The notes under the pieces were generated by a model that saw only the letters and a program-made list of their open reading frames with translations, did no database searches and was not told the origin of the DNA. The translations under genes and the position numbers were made by a program. A stretch of DNA of 46,384 nucleotides. Source: Acidobacteriota bacterium (GTDB lineage Bacteria; Acidobacteriota; Terriglobia; Terriglobales; Acidobacteriaceae). The stretch is taken from NCBI GenBank assembly GCA_023410055.1, contig JAEYQK010000065.1, positions 1 through 46,384 of the forward strand, in the 5' to 3' direction. This document shows, piece by piece, positions 35,006-43,230 of this stretch. Position 1 is the stretch's first letter; the number at the start of each line of letters is the position of its first letter.

Positions 35006-35323
35006 CTAGTTCCTTACGAAGTGATACTTATCGATAATGCAAGCCACACCGCAGTTTTCGCCTTCGCTTTCGGGCTTATCCACTCGCACGACTCGTCCCT
35101 GACACTTGATACGGACATCGTGTTCGGCCGCTGCCGCTTCCGCAGGCAGAGTGATCTCGAAATCGACCTTCGATCCGATTTGCCAAGCCGTGTTTGCACG
35201 CAGGTAAACACCTGCGGAACTGACATTGCCTGTAACCGTCTCCACTTCTTCGGCCGATTCAGCTTCATGAATCTTGATCGGCAATTCCAGAGGAAATCTC
35301 TTTCCTGTTCGTGACTCAGCCAC
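35006..35323 (-). CDS. PilZ-domain protein, likely c-di-GMP receptor
   Basis: The 105-residue single PilZ domain has the RxxxR motif (RTGKR, residues 5-9) and the NVSSAG motif, the two signatures needed to bind cyclic di-GMP, plus the C-terminal GVACIIDKYHF strand. GTG 35323 has AAGGAGG four bases upstream. It is followed after 10 bases by the degenerate NarL regulator, suggesting a two-gene operon that links c-di-GMP to transcription. Confidence 0.85.
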   Translation of the reverse strand: MAESRTGKRFPLELPIKIHEAESAEEVETVTGNVSSAGVYLRANTAWQIGSKVDFEITLPAEAAAAEHDVRIKCQGRVVRVDKPESEGENCGVACIIDKYHFVRN

Positions 35324-35607
35324 AGAGCCTCCTTAGCGCTCTACTTACGGGGCCGGGGGAGCAGAGTACCTGCTTGGGGCTTTATACCACGGAATCAACC
35401 ATCCGCATAGTAAGTAGAACCACCGAGCTAAGCCCCTGATCAGCTTCTAGGAACGGTCAAACACATATTAGGACGAAATTAAGGGAGGTAAAAGGCAGAA
35501 ATATCGGGTGGGAAACCGCTTCGGAAGGGGGCAATTGCGGCTAAATAACCAAGGGCATCCCGCATCTGCCCAACACAAACGCGAGACTCCAGACTCGGTA
35601 CCTCGAC

Positions 35608-35841
35608 TCAGTGTCTCGTGAACATCCCGGCAAAGCCGTATCCCACGACAAGTCCGATCAGTCCCACTACTCCCGAGGCCGGCCAGACGTACTCGCGGGC
35701 ATTTTTCTTGACGTCCAGTTTTTCGCGCATCTGCGTGCGCAGTTCGGAAACCGAGTTGTGGATTTGGCGCCGCTGTTCGGCCGCTCTCAGTTCAAGAATA
35801 TCGGTTGGCATCGTGGAGCCAATCTGTGTTGTTGTGCTCAT
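35608..35841 (-). CDS. Small single-span membrane protein (YqjK-like position)
   Basis: The 77-residue protein has a helical charged N-terminal part and one C-terminal membrane helix (about 53-73, GVVGLIGLVVGYGFAGMF). No family is recognised with confidence. The ATG overlaps the stop of the upstream YqjE-like gene by four bases (ATGA), and it is the third of a three-gene unit. Confidence 0.6.
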   Translation of the reverse strand: MSTTTQIGSTMPTDILELRAAEQRRQIHNSVSELRTQMREKLDVKKNAREYVWPASGVVGLIGLVVGYGFAGMFTRH

Positions 35842-36248
35842 ACCTGTTGCCTCGCTTCAGTCTGCAGCCACATCTGATCCTGCTTCAGTACTCGGATGGT
35901 CCGCTCGGGCATCACGCCGCGGGTTCTGAGCTCTCGAAGCGCAAACGTGGCACAGATTACACCCACAAGGGCGTAGACAACACCTACGATCACGAACGAG
36001 AAAAAGTAGGCAAACCGGTTCGGGTAAAACGCTGCTGCGACGATCGAAATCAAGGCCGCGGTGAACACGAACCAAGCCGTCGCGGCGAAGACGAGTCCGA
36101 TCGCGATTAGCGGTATAGCCGTCTTCCACGCAGACACCTTGTCCTTCATCTCGGACTTCAGCATCTCGATTCGCGTCTGCGCGAATTCTTTAACCTCATC
36201 CTTGATTTCTGACAGCACTCCGGCGACGCTTCTCTCACCGTTAATCAT
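35838..36248 (-). CDS. YqjE/DUF1469-like (holin superfamily III) membrane protein
   Basis: The 136-residue protein has a helical N-terminal segment, two membrane spans (about 43-70 and 79-102) with the PxxAIGLVFAATAWFVFTAALI pattern typical of Phage_holin_3_6/YqjE, and a charged tail. Despite the family name it is not evidence of phage. Genes like this travel with YqjD-type proteins in envelope-stress units. It overlaps both neighbours. Confidence 0.75.
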   Translation of the reverse strand: MINGERSVAGVLSEIKDEVKEFAQTRIEMLKSEMKDKVSAWKTAIPLIAIGLVFAATAWFVFTAALISIVAAAFYPNRFAYFFSFVIVGVVYALVGVICATFALRELRTRGVMPERTIRVLKQDQMWLQTEARQQV

Positions 36249-36741
36249 AGCGATTCGACCTCCAGGCCCTTAGAATCATTCCCAAAAAGAAGCATGAAGC
36301 ACCGACTACGCCGATGAACTGCAGGGGGTACTCGTGCGCGTAGTACTGAGCTCGCGTCTGCGCCAGTCTGGCTTTCTGCTTGGCTGTTTCTTTGAATTCT
36401 CCAGCAGTACCAGCAGCGCTCTCCTGCGTCCTTCCTCGGATAACTGCGAAGCGCTCTCGCATCTCAGCCACTCGCCGCGGCAGTTCGCGAGCCTTGTTGA
36501 CCGCCCGGCCAACCACAGAGCCGACTGTCTCTGCTGTCTCGCGAAGACGCGGAGAAGGTTCTCCGGGGATCTCTCCCAACGGACGCTTGTCAGGATACTG
36601 GCGCTCCAGCAGTCGATCCGTTCTGTTGGGCATCACTCGCTGCGCGCGCGCGGGTCGGTGCTGGATATCCTCCGGCGCAACAAAAGGGCTCGCTTCTTCT
36701 TTCTCGGCATTGTTCAATGGAACAACAGGCTCCGACGACAT
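36241..36741 (-). CDS. YqjD/ElaB-like (DUF883-type) protein
   Basis: The 166-residue protein has a disordered N-terminal part, a central amphipathic helix with repeated Arg/Glu, and one C-terminal membrane helix (about 142-160, PLQFIGVVGASCFFLGMILRAW) like that of ribosome-anchoring YqjD/ElaB. Similarity is of architecture and gene order more than clear sequence. ATG 36741 is chosen because GGGG lies upstream. It is the first gene of the three-gene unit and overlaps the second by eight bases. Confidence 0.6.
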   Translation of the reverse strand: MSSEPVVPLNNAEKEEASPFVAPEDIQHRPARAQRVMPNRTDRLLERQYPDKRPLGEIPGEPSPRLRETAETVGSVVGRAVNKARELPRRVAEMRERFAVIRGRTQESAAGTAGEFKETAKQKARLAQTRAQYYAHEYPLQFIGVVGASCFFLGMILRAWRSNRYD

Positions 36742-36878
36742 AGGCGCCCCCACTTTAATTGAGATGTAGGGGACTCACGGAGCGTTTGAAGGGTTAGGGG
36801 CGAATCGAGGGAAGCGGGTCGGCGAAGCGGAAGAAGAGAGAAGGAGATTGCACACACCTCTCCTTCTCCCAAGACTAA

Positions 36879-38642
36879 CTAGAAGGCTCCTCCTCCGCCG
36901 CCGCCGAAGCCGCCACCAGAGAACCCACCTCCGCCGCCTCCACCAAATCCGGAGCCGGTTGAGCTGGATCTCGGAGCAGAAACCATGACGCTGTGCATGT
37001 CACTCGACATGCTGTGCATGCTATTGGTGAAGAAGATGGGACTCCAGCCATATGGTCCATATCCAGTAGGCGAGTAGTACCACGACGGCGGGTCGCGAAC
37101 GATGTCCTTGAAGGCCTGCGCCCATCGGTGTTCAACACCCAGCGACATCGCATAGGGCAGATACTTCTCAAACGTATCCGGCGGCATTCGCTTCAGCCGA
37201 TCAGCATCTACCCGGTTCATAAACTCCTGAAACCCGAGTATCTGAATTCTCGTTCGCTGCCCAAGGATGCTCTTGGCGGTCATCTGCCAACCAAACAGCA
37301 GAATGATGATTGCCGCAGCAGCGATCGAAATAACTGCCATGAGTGGTGATAGAAAGAAATCAGCCGTGTGCGTGGCTTGCAGCAGTATGAACGGCAATCC
37401 AATCAGGATAGCGGCTCCAACCACGTACCCCTTAGCCGAGTCCGGATCGACCGTGTACATGCTCTTGTTCTTGAGTCCCGCAATGATGTCGTGCTTGATG
37501 ACCGGTATCGCGGTATAGAAATGGTTCTTCAAACTAGACAGTCGGCACGTCTGCGAACCACCCTCGAACATGTGCTCCATAAGCACGCGCTCGTGCGAGG
37601 CCAAATCGTTCCACTGCTCGCGCCCTTTTAATAGGTGGAACAGATAATCCTTATTGCTGAAGATGAGGTGCTTCTCTTGCGTCTCTTCGATCTTGAGATA
37701 CCCACGTACCGCCAGGTCAACCACCGTCGACGTTATGTCCCTCGGATCGATGCTGTCATCAACAAGGGTTCCGACCTCGGCCGGTGTCATACCTTTCGGC
37801 GGTTCGTACATCGGAGCAACCGACATGCCTACCTTCGGATCTCTTCCCTTGTACCACCACAAAACAAACATCACGATCAGCGCGAACACCGGCAGGAACA
37901 CAATCGAATTGCTGCGCAGGAACCAGCCTATTCGCGTAGGCAAACTGGGCTGTTTCAGTATCCCCTTGGGTAGATAGACGTCGGCAGTTAGTCCTCCCCG
38001 CATCGGCAAAGGATTCGTGGTCTCGAAGAAAACATCGGATCCTTTTACATCCGCCGTAGCTTCCTGATCGCGAGAACCATAGACGCCGGTAAATGCCTGC
38101 GCTCTCAGACTCCCCGCCGCTGCCGCCGGGAAAGCCACCACCGCCGACGCGCGATCAATGGGCACAGGCCAGTCGTTTCCCGTGACGTTCCAGTAAAACT
38201 CATCGTGATCGTCGAAATACCGTACAGCATTCGGCGATTCGTACGTGATCCGTACGGTCTTCGTCGAGTCCGTTGCGCCCGGCACGTAGACTTTCAGGTG
38301 CAGGTACGGCCCCTTGCGCGACTTTTCGAACTTAAGTGAATTCCCATCACTGTCCGTCACGCCGCGCACGTTCAGGAAGAGCGAGTAGTTCGTTCCGTTC
38401 GGCCCGGGATATTCAATCGGTATGTCACGATAAATCCCGTGGTATTCTCCCAGGAAGACGCACGTAATCTCTTCCGTAATCGACGCCTTCCCATCCGTGC
38501 CGATCGAGGCATTCATGTTGAAATTGGCAATGCGCCAATCTCGTGCAAATGCCGGCACCGAGACAACGATCACCAAAAGAATGAGGACGCGACTGATGAC
38601 GCGTCCCCAAATACCAGCGAGCGACAGCTCACGCTTCTGCAT
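36879..38642 (-). CDS. DUF2207 predicted membrane protein
   Basis: The 587-residue protein has an N-terminal signal, an extracytoplasmic DUF2207 domain (DWRIANFNMNASIGTDGKASITEEI), a membrane span (about 248-268), a cytoplasmic part with EPPKGMTPAEVGTLVDD, and two more spans (about 408-455). The C-terminus is a Gly-rich tail (GFGGGGGGGFSGGGFGGG), usual in this family. It starts four bases after the lemA stop. The DUF2207-LemA pair recurs widely; its role is unknown. Confidence 0.92.
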   Translation of the reverse strand: MQKRELSLAGIWGRVISRVLILLVIVVSVPAFARDWRIANFNMNASIGTDGKASITEEITCVFLGEYHGIYRDIPIEYPGPNGTNYSLFLNVRGVTDSDGNSLKFEKSRKGPYLHLKVYVPGATDSTKTVRITYESPNAVRYFDDHDEFYWNVTGNDWPVPIDRASAVVAFPAAAAGSLRAQAFTGVYGSRDQEATADVKGSDVFFETTNPLPMRGGLTADVYLPKGILKQPSLPTRIGWFLRSNSIVFLPVFALIVMFVLWWYKGRDPKVGMSVAPMYEPPKGMTPAEVGTLVDDSIDPRDITSTVVDLAVRGYLKIEETQEKHLIFSNKDYLFHLLKGREQWNDLASHERVLMEHMFEGGSQTCRLSSLKNHFYTAIPVIKHDIIAGLKNKSMYTVDPDSAKGYVVGAAILIGLPFILLQATHTADFFLSPLMAVISIAAAAIIILLFGWQMTAKSILGQRTRIQILGFQEFMNRVDADRLKRMPPDTFEKYLPYAMSLGVEHRWAQAFKDIVRDPPSWYYSPTGYGPYGWSPIFFTNSMHSMSSDMHSVMVSAPRSSSTGSGFGGGGGGGFSGGGFGGGGGGAF

Positions 38643-38646
38643 AGAT

Positions 38647-39198
38647 TTAGAACTTCACGGCAACGTTCTCGCGGTCGGCCGGCGTATCCACGTTGAAGAA
38701 CTGCTTTTGCTGGAAGCCGAACATTCCGGCGAGAATATTCGTCGGGAAAGACAGCAACTTCGTGTTGTAGTCGCGAACCACGGCGTTGTAATAACGGCGC
38801 GCGTTCTGGATGGCGTCTTCTACCTCTCGCAATGAGCCTTGAAGGGAAGTGAACTGTTCCGAGGCCTGCAACTGAGGGTAGTTCTCTGCCACCGCGAACA
38901 GGCTCTTGAGGGCCATCGTTAGTTGACCTTCGGCTGCGCCCTTTTCTGCTGGCGTTGAGGCCTGCATGGCCATCGAGCGGAACTTCGCGATGTCCTCGAA
39001 CGTGCTCTTTTCGTGCGCCGCGTATCCCTTCACCGTTTCCACAAGGTTCGGAATCAAGTCGTGGCGACGCTTCAGTTGAACGTCAATATCGGACCACGAC
39101 CCGTCGGCCCGAACACGCAATTGCACCAGGCCGTTGTACATCGCGATCAGAAAAGCAATGATCACGACGGCAACGACGATCAGAATAATCAGGACCAT
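38647..39198 (-). CDS. LemA family protein
   Basis: The 183-residue protein has one N-terminal membrane helix (about 2-23) and the coiled-coil LemA domain: SDIDVQLKRRHDLIPNLVETVKGYA, EVEDAIQNARRYYNAVVRDYNT and FPTNILAGMFGFQ. ATG 39198 has GGAGG upstream. It is the first gene of the pair with DUF2207. Confidence 0.93.
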   Translation of the reverse strand: MVLIILIVVAVVIIAFLIAMYNGLVQLRVRADGSWSDIDVQLKRRHDLIPNLVETVKGYAAHEKSTFEDIAKFRSMAMQASTPAEKGAAEGQLTMALKSLFAVAENYPQLQASEQFTSLQGSLREVEDAIQNARRYYNAVVRDYNTKLLSFPTNILAGMFGFQQKQFFNVDTPADRENVAVKF

Positions 39199-39376
39199 TC
39201 AGCCTCCCCCTGCGCCTTCGTCCGGCCAAAACCGGTTTTTTAGTGCTTCTGCGGAAAGTAACATACCAACCAGACTCGTGCAATCGAAAGCGAAAGAGGG
39301 CGAGTGGAGTGCTAGCAAGGAGCGGCCACATCCCTGACCGCTGCTCTGGCGACATCCCGCCACGGCAGCGGCGGTA

Positions 39377-40060
39377 CTAGAACGCTTGCGATCCCTCGGG
39401 CAGGGGATCGAAACCCATCTGAGATAGGTCGGCAGCGAGCTGCGAAGGAGACGAGAACTTGATCGCCGTCAGCCCGGCGGCGCGCGCGCCTTCTACGTTT
39501 ACGGCGAGGTCGTCAATGAAGAGAGCTTGTTGAGGTTCCACGCCCAATTGTTTCAAACAGAGTTGGAAGATGGCGGCGCCGGGCTTAACGAGTCCGATTT
39601 CGGCGGAGAAGATCGTGGCGTCAAAGGACTTCAGCCATGCGAGATGCTTGCGGGCGTAAACGGCGAAATCGAGGGGCGCGTTGGATAGGAGGGCAATCTT
39701 GTATCCAGCTTCTTGAAGGCTCTTCACCCAATTGAGCATGGACTGATCGAGACAGGTCCACATCTCGACGTCCCACGCTCGAAGGTTGGTGATGATTTCG
39801 TCGGTGAGCTGCGCTCCGGTGCCACGACCCATGTTTTGCCAGAATTCTTGGCTGGAGCAGACTCCTTCGTCATAGGCGTCACGATACGTTGCGAATGCAT
39901 TCCAGAACTGCTGTTCGTTCCACCCGAAGACGCCGCAGAAGCGTTCTATCGCGGCGAAACTGGGCGAGTAGGCTAGAACGCGGCCATAGTCGAGAATGAT
40001 GGCGCGGAATTGTCGGGGAATGCTCTGTTCTGAAGTGGCCTGAGCAGTGGTCGAACTCAT
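39377..40060 (-). CDS. HAD-family phosphatase, YihX-like
   Basis: The 227-residue protein has HAD motif I ILDYGRVLAY (nucleophile Asp, with Gly at the second acidic position, as in YihX's DLGNV), motif II LLSNAP, motif III K in the LVKPGAAIFQ segment, and motif IV FIDDLAVNVEGA. A helical cap between motifs I and II indicates subfamily IA. YihX dephosphorylates glucose 1-phosphate; this substrate is not tested here. Confidence 0.85.
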   Translation of the reverse strand: MSSTTAQATSEQSIPRQFRAIILDYGRVLAYSPSFAAIERFCGVFGWNEQQFWNAFATYRDAYDEGVCSSQEFWQNMGRGTGAQLTDEIITNLRAWDVEMWTCLDQSMLNWVKSLQEAGYKIALLSNAPLDFAVYARKHLAWLKSFDATIFSAEIGLVKPGAAIFQLCLKQLGVEPQQALFIDDLAVNVEGARAAGLTAIKFSSPSQLAADLSQMGFDPLPEGSQAF

Positions 40061-40097
40061 GGTTTCAGTGTAGCAGGGAGGAAACAGAACCTCTCAT

Positions 40098-40865
40098 CTA
40101 CTGTGAGAGCGCACCAATCCTAGTAATTTTGAAAGCTCCATTCTCTCGAACAAAGATGAAGTAGAACGGGTAGAGGGAGCTGAAAACCACCGGAGTTCCC
40201 TTGGGCGCGCCGTAATAGTGCTCATCATCGGACACGGAGCAGCGGGTCGGATAAGCACCATCTTTGACTCCATTTTCCTGTTTCATTATTTCGATGTGTG
40301 ACTTGATGCTCTCATCATCGACTGGGTGCGATCTCATGTGCTCGCGAAGCAGCAAAGTAATCTCAAGTATCTCCTGTCGCAGCGCGCGGAACTCTTCGGC
40401 CGAAGATATCCTCAACTTGCCGGACCCCGATTCTTTCAATACACGGCTCAGTCTCGGCTTCGCTGCTATTGCATCTTCGATTTCCTTCGGGACAAGGTTC
40501 CATGCGTCTGTAGTCTCGTTGACGTTGCTGGAGGACCATATATGCTCGCCCATCCGAAACGCGAACTCAAAGAACGAGTCTCCGAGCTGTTTTACCGAGT
40601 TACAGTCGAGCTGGGAACGAAGGTCGTCAGTGATTTCAAAATCTAGATCTTCGTCAGCAAGTGGGAAGACCGATTGGCATTGGGAAGACAGGAATTGATC
40701 TCGTACCGAATCCAGACTGTCGGCTCGTAAAAACTCGGAAAAGAAGCGTCTGCTCAGTTCTTCGACGGCTTTTTTGTCCGATTCGGAGCACGCCGTCTCG
40801 GAAACAGTCTGAGCATTTGCCCAAGTCAGGGACAAGAGCACCAAACTCACTGTAAACAGTCGCAT
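40098..40865 (-). CDS. Secreted protein of unknown function
   Basis: The 255-residue protein has a signal peptide (MRLFTVSLVLLSLTWANAQ) and an acidic, mostly helical mature region of unknown family. ATG 40865 puts the signal at the N-terminus; the frame is open to 40976 but the extra 37 residues are polar. It is lower in GC than its neighbours and may be a recently acquired or lineage-specific gene. Confidence 0.55.
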   Translation of the reverse strand: MRLFTVSLVLLSLTWANAQTVSETACSESDKKAVEELSRRFFSEFLRADSLDSVRDQFLSSQCQSVFPLADEDLDFEITDDLRSQLDCNSVKQLGDSFFEFAFRMGEHIWSSSNVNETTDAWNLVPKEIEDAIAAKPRLSRVLKESGSGKLRISSAEEFRALRQEILEITLLLREHMRSHPVDDESIKSHIEIMKQENGVKDGAYPTRCSVSDDEHYYGAPKGTPVVFSSLYPFYFIFVRENGAFKITRIGALSQ

Positions 40866-41038
40866 TGATCTCACAACCTTGCTCCGGAGAACCGATAATA
40901 GCGCGAGTTCATTCGTAGGCAAAGGATTGTTGTTCGCAGACGGACTGACGTTATGAGACATAGTTTTCGAGGTCATTTTTCCCTTGCCTCTGCTGACGCG
41001 AATTGTGAAACTGCGATGTTAGGTGTCTTGACCGAATT

Positions 41039-43144
41039 ATGGGCAGAATTCATGTACTTCCGGAGCATGTTGCCAACCAGATCGCCGCGGGCGAGGTGGT
41101 GGAGCGTCCGGCGTCGGTGGTGAAGGAACTGCTTGAAAACGCGCTGGATGCGGGCGCGACGCGGATTCGGGTCAACGTCGAGGGCGGCGGGCGGAAGCTG
41201 CTTCAGATCATCGACAACGGCTGTGGCATGGTGCGGGACGACGCGATGCTGGCGTTTGAGCGCCATGCGACCTCGAAGCTGACGAAGGCCGACGATCTGC
41301 TGAATGTCAGCACCCTGGGGTTCCGGGGCGAGGCGCTGCCGTCGATTGCGTCGGTGTCGCGGCTCAGGTTGGAGACCAGGGCGGCGGACGAGGCGGCGGG
41401 CACGGTGATCGAGATTGCCGGTGGCAAGTTGCTGACGGTCGAAGAGGCCGGGCTGCCAACGGGAACGTCGATCACGATTCGCGATCTGTTCTTCAATGTC
41501 CCGGCGCGGAAGAAATTCCTGAAAGCTGAGTCGACTGAGCTGTCGCACATTGCGTCGCTGGTGACGCACTATGCGCTCGCGCATCCGGATAAGCACTTTG
41601 AGCTGCACAACACTGTGAATGCCATGCTGGTGGCGCCTCCGGTGAAAAACCACTCGGAGCGCATTTACCAGGTGTTTGGGCGCGAGACGCTGGACCAGTT
41701 GATACCGCTGGCGGCGGAGACTCCGCTGGAGCGGACGGGGCTGCCGCAGCCTCCTCCGTGGGTAAAGGCGAAGCTTGATGCCGAGCGGGCCAAGCATGGC
41801 GAAGATGAGCTGACGGTGGCGGAAGAGGCGGCGGAGAATCCGGGCGTGCTCAGGGCGTACGGGTTCGTCTCGAAGCCGGAGATTCAGAAGCTGAATCGGA
41901 ACTCGATCTTCATCTTCGTGAATGGGCGGCTGATCCGCGACCGGCTGATTCTGCATGCTTTGACAGAGGCCTACAGAAATATTATTCCGCCGACGGTCTT
42001 TCCGGTGGTGCTGCTGTTTCTGGAGATGCCGTTCCATGAAGTTGACGTGAATGTGCATCCGTCGAAGACCGAGGTGCGGTTCAGGCAGCAAACGACGGTG
42101 CACGATTTTGTGCGTGAGTCGGTGAGGGCATGCTTGATGAAGGCACGTCCGGTACCGCAGTTTGCAGCGGAGATTCATGCGTCGCCGACGGCTGCTCCGG
42201 GATTGACGCCGGGTGCGCGGATGTCGCAGCAGATCGAAGATATGGCGGCGAAGGCGGGCGTGATCGGGGATCTGGGAATCACGCAGGCGGATGCTCCACC
42301 CACCCTTTTGCTGCGCGAAAGGATGGGGCACCCGATCAACGAGAGATTGGGATTCACCGGGGAGCCGATCATGGTTGAGGCGAATGCGGCGATTCCGGTG
42401 GCGAGGTTTGCGCCTCAGACATTTGGGGGAGGTCAACCGAGGCCGCTTGATGGTGCGGACGGCATTGTCACCCCGCTCAAGCCAGAAACAGGCTTGAACG
42501 GGGCACCCACTCCCCAGGTTAGCTCCGCGAACCTGGGGCACCACGAAGATGGAGATACTCCCGTTTTGGCGACGCTGAAGCCGCTGGGGCAGGTGCGGGA
42601 TTCGTTCATCCTGGCGGTGAATGACGAAGGGCTGTGGATCATTGATCAGCATGTGGCGCATGAGCGGGTGCTGTTCGAGAAGGTACTGAAGCAGAGGGCG
42701 ATCGAGCGGGTTGAGAGTCAACGGATGCTGATGCCGCTGGTGATCGAGCTTACTCCGGCACAGCATGCGGTTTTTGCCGAGATTTGCGATGAGTTGCAGC
42801 GGAACGGATTTGAAGTCGAGCCGTTTGGTGTTAGGACGATTGCGGTGAAGACTGCTCCGGCGGGAGTGGATACGGCTGAGGTCGAAAAGCTGCTACACGA
42901 ATTGCTGGATCAGTTTGAGCACGAGCGGCAGGCGATGAATCTGGATACGGTGCGGCGGGAGATTGCGGCGTCTATCGCGTGTCATGCGGCGATTAAGATC
43001 AATACGCAACTGACGCCGGATAAGATGGAATGGCTGATCCGCGAGCTGGCAAAGACGGATTGTCCGATGAGTTGTCCGCACGGCCGACCGGTCGTGTTAC
43101 GTTATTCTGTTAAGGACATTCAGAAAGCGTTTAAAAGAATCTGA
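41039..43144 (+). CDS. mutL: DNA mismatch repair protein MutL (endonuclease type)
   Basis: The 701-residue protein has the GHKL ATPase motifs ENALDAGAT, DNGCGM, and GFRGEALPSI in the N-terminal 330 residues. The C-terminal domain has DQHVAHERVLFE (from residue 536; the DQHA(X)2E(X)4E metal site with Ala replaced by Val) and CPHGRPV (about 679), which indicate endonuclease activity. The linker (about 370-520) is long and carries palindromic repeats. mutS is not adjacent. ATG 41039 is the family start. Confidence 0.95.
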   Translation: MGRIHVLPEHVANQIAAGEVVERPASVVKELLENALDAGATRIRVNVEGGGRKLLQIIDNGCGMVRDDAMLAFERHATSKLTKADDLLNVSTLGFRGEALPSIASVSRLRLETRAADEAAGTVIEIAGGKLLTVEEAGLPTGTSITIRDLFFNVPARKKFLKAESTELSHIASLVTHYALAHPDKHFELHNTVNAMLVAPPVKNHSERIYQVFGRETLDQLIPLAAETPLERTGLPQPPPWVKAKLDAERAKHGEDELTVAEEAAENPGVLRAYGFVSKPEIQKLNRNSIFIFVNGRLIRDRLILHALTEAYRNIIPPTVFPVVLLFLEMPFHEVDVNVHPSKTEVRFRQQTTVHDFVRESVRACLMKARPVPQFAAEIHASPTAAPGLTPGARMSQQIEDMAAKAGVIGDLGITQADAPPTLLLRERMGHPINERLGFTGEPIMVEANAAIPVARFAPQTFGGGQPRPLDGADGIVTPLKPETGLNGAPTPQVSSANLGHHEDGDTPVLATLKPLGQVRDSFILAVNDEGLWIIDQHVAHERVLFEKVLKQRAIERVESQRMLMPLVIELTPAQHAVFAEICDELQRNGFEVEPFGVRTIAVKTAPAGVDTAEVEKLLHELLDQFEHERQAMNLDTVRREIAASIACHAAIKINTQLTPDKMEWLIRELAKTDCPMSCPHGRPVVLRYSVKDIQKAFKRI
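42296..42333. repeat. Imperfect palindromic repeat inside mutL
   Basis: The stretch CACCCTTTTG, a CTGCG loop, then CGAAAGGATGGGG forms an imperfect hairpin ending in GGGGCACCC. Similar repeats ending in GGGGCACC recur further on in mutL. It is translated in frame (residues about 420-432). Confidence 0.5.
42471..42542. repeat. Two tandem hairpins inside mutL, with GGGGCACC ends
   Basis: The first hairpin pairs 42471-42483 with 42491-42503 (12 of 13 pairs, loop AGAAACA). The second pairs CCCCAGGTT (42512-42520) with AACCTGGGG (42530-42538), all nine pairs perfect. Each is followed by GGGGCACC or GGGGCACCC. They are translated as residues about 478-502 of the linker. Confidence 0.75.
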
Positions 43145-43148
43145 AACA

Positions 43149-43221
43149 AGTACCTAGTACCGAGTACCCAGTACCTAGTTGTTTGGGCGATCGGAACTAG
43201 CAACTAGGTACTAGGTACTCG
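43149..43221. repeat. Heptamer tandem repeat with a long palindrome
   Basis: Four AGTACC[T/G/C] heptamers in tandem (43149-43176) are followed by an inverted copy. Bases 43161-43181 and 43201-43221 are reverse complements at 20 of 21 positions, with a 19-base loop. It fills most of the gap between mutL and the next gene. Not a terminator: no T run follows. Confidence 0.8.
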
Positions 43222-43230
43222 TGACTCTTC

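Noticed and set aside
35838..36248. A holin-like protein suggesting a prophage
   Set aside because: The family name is historical. The gene sits in a YqjD/YqjE-like unit and no other phage gene is present.
40973..42766. A 597-codon open frame on the minus strand across mutL
   Set aside because: It is antisense to a clear mutL, is very rich in Arg, His, Leu and Gln, and shows no domain. The GC-rich mutL codon pattern leaves few stops on the opposite strand.
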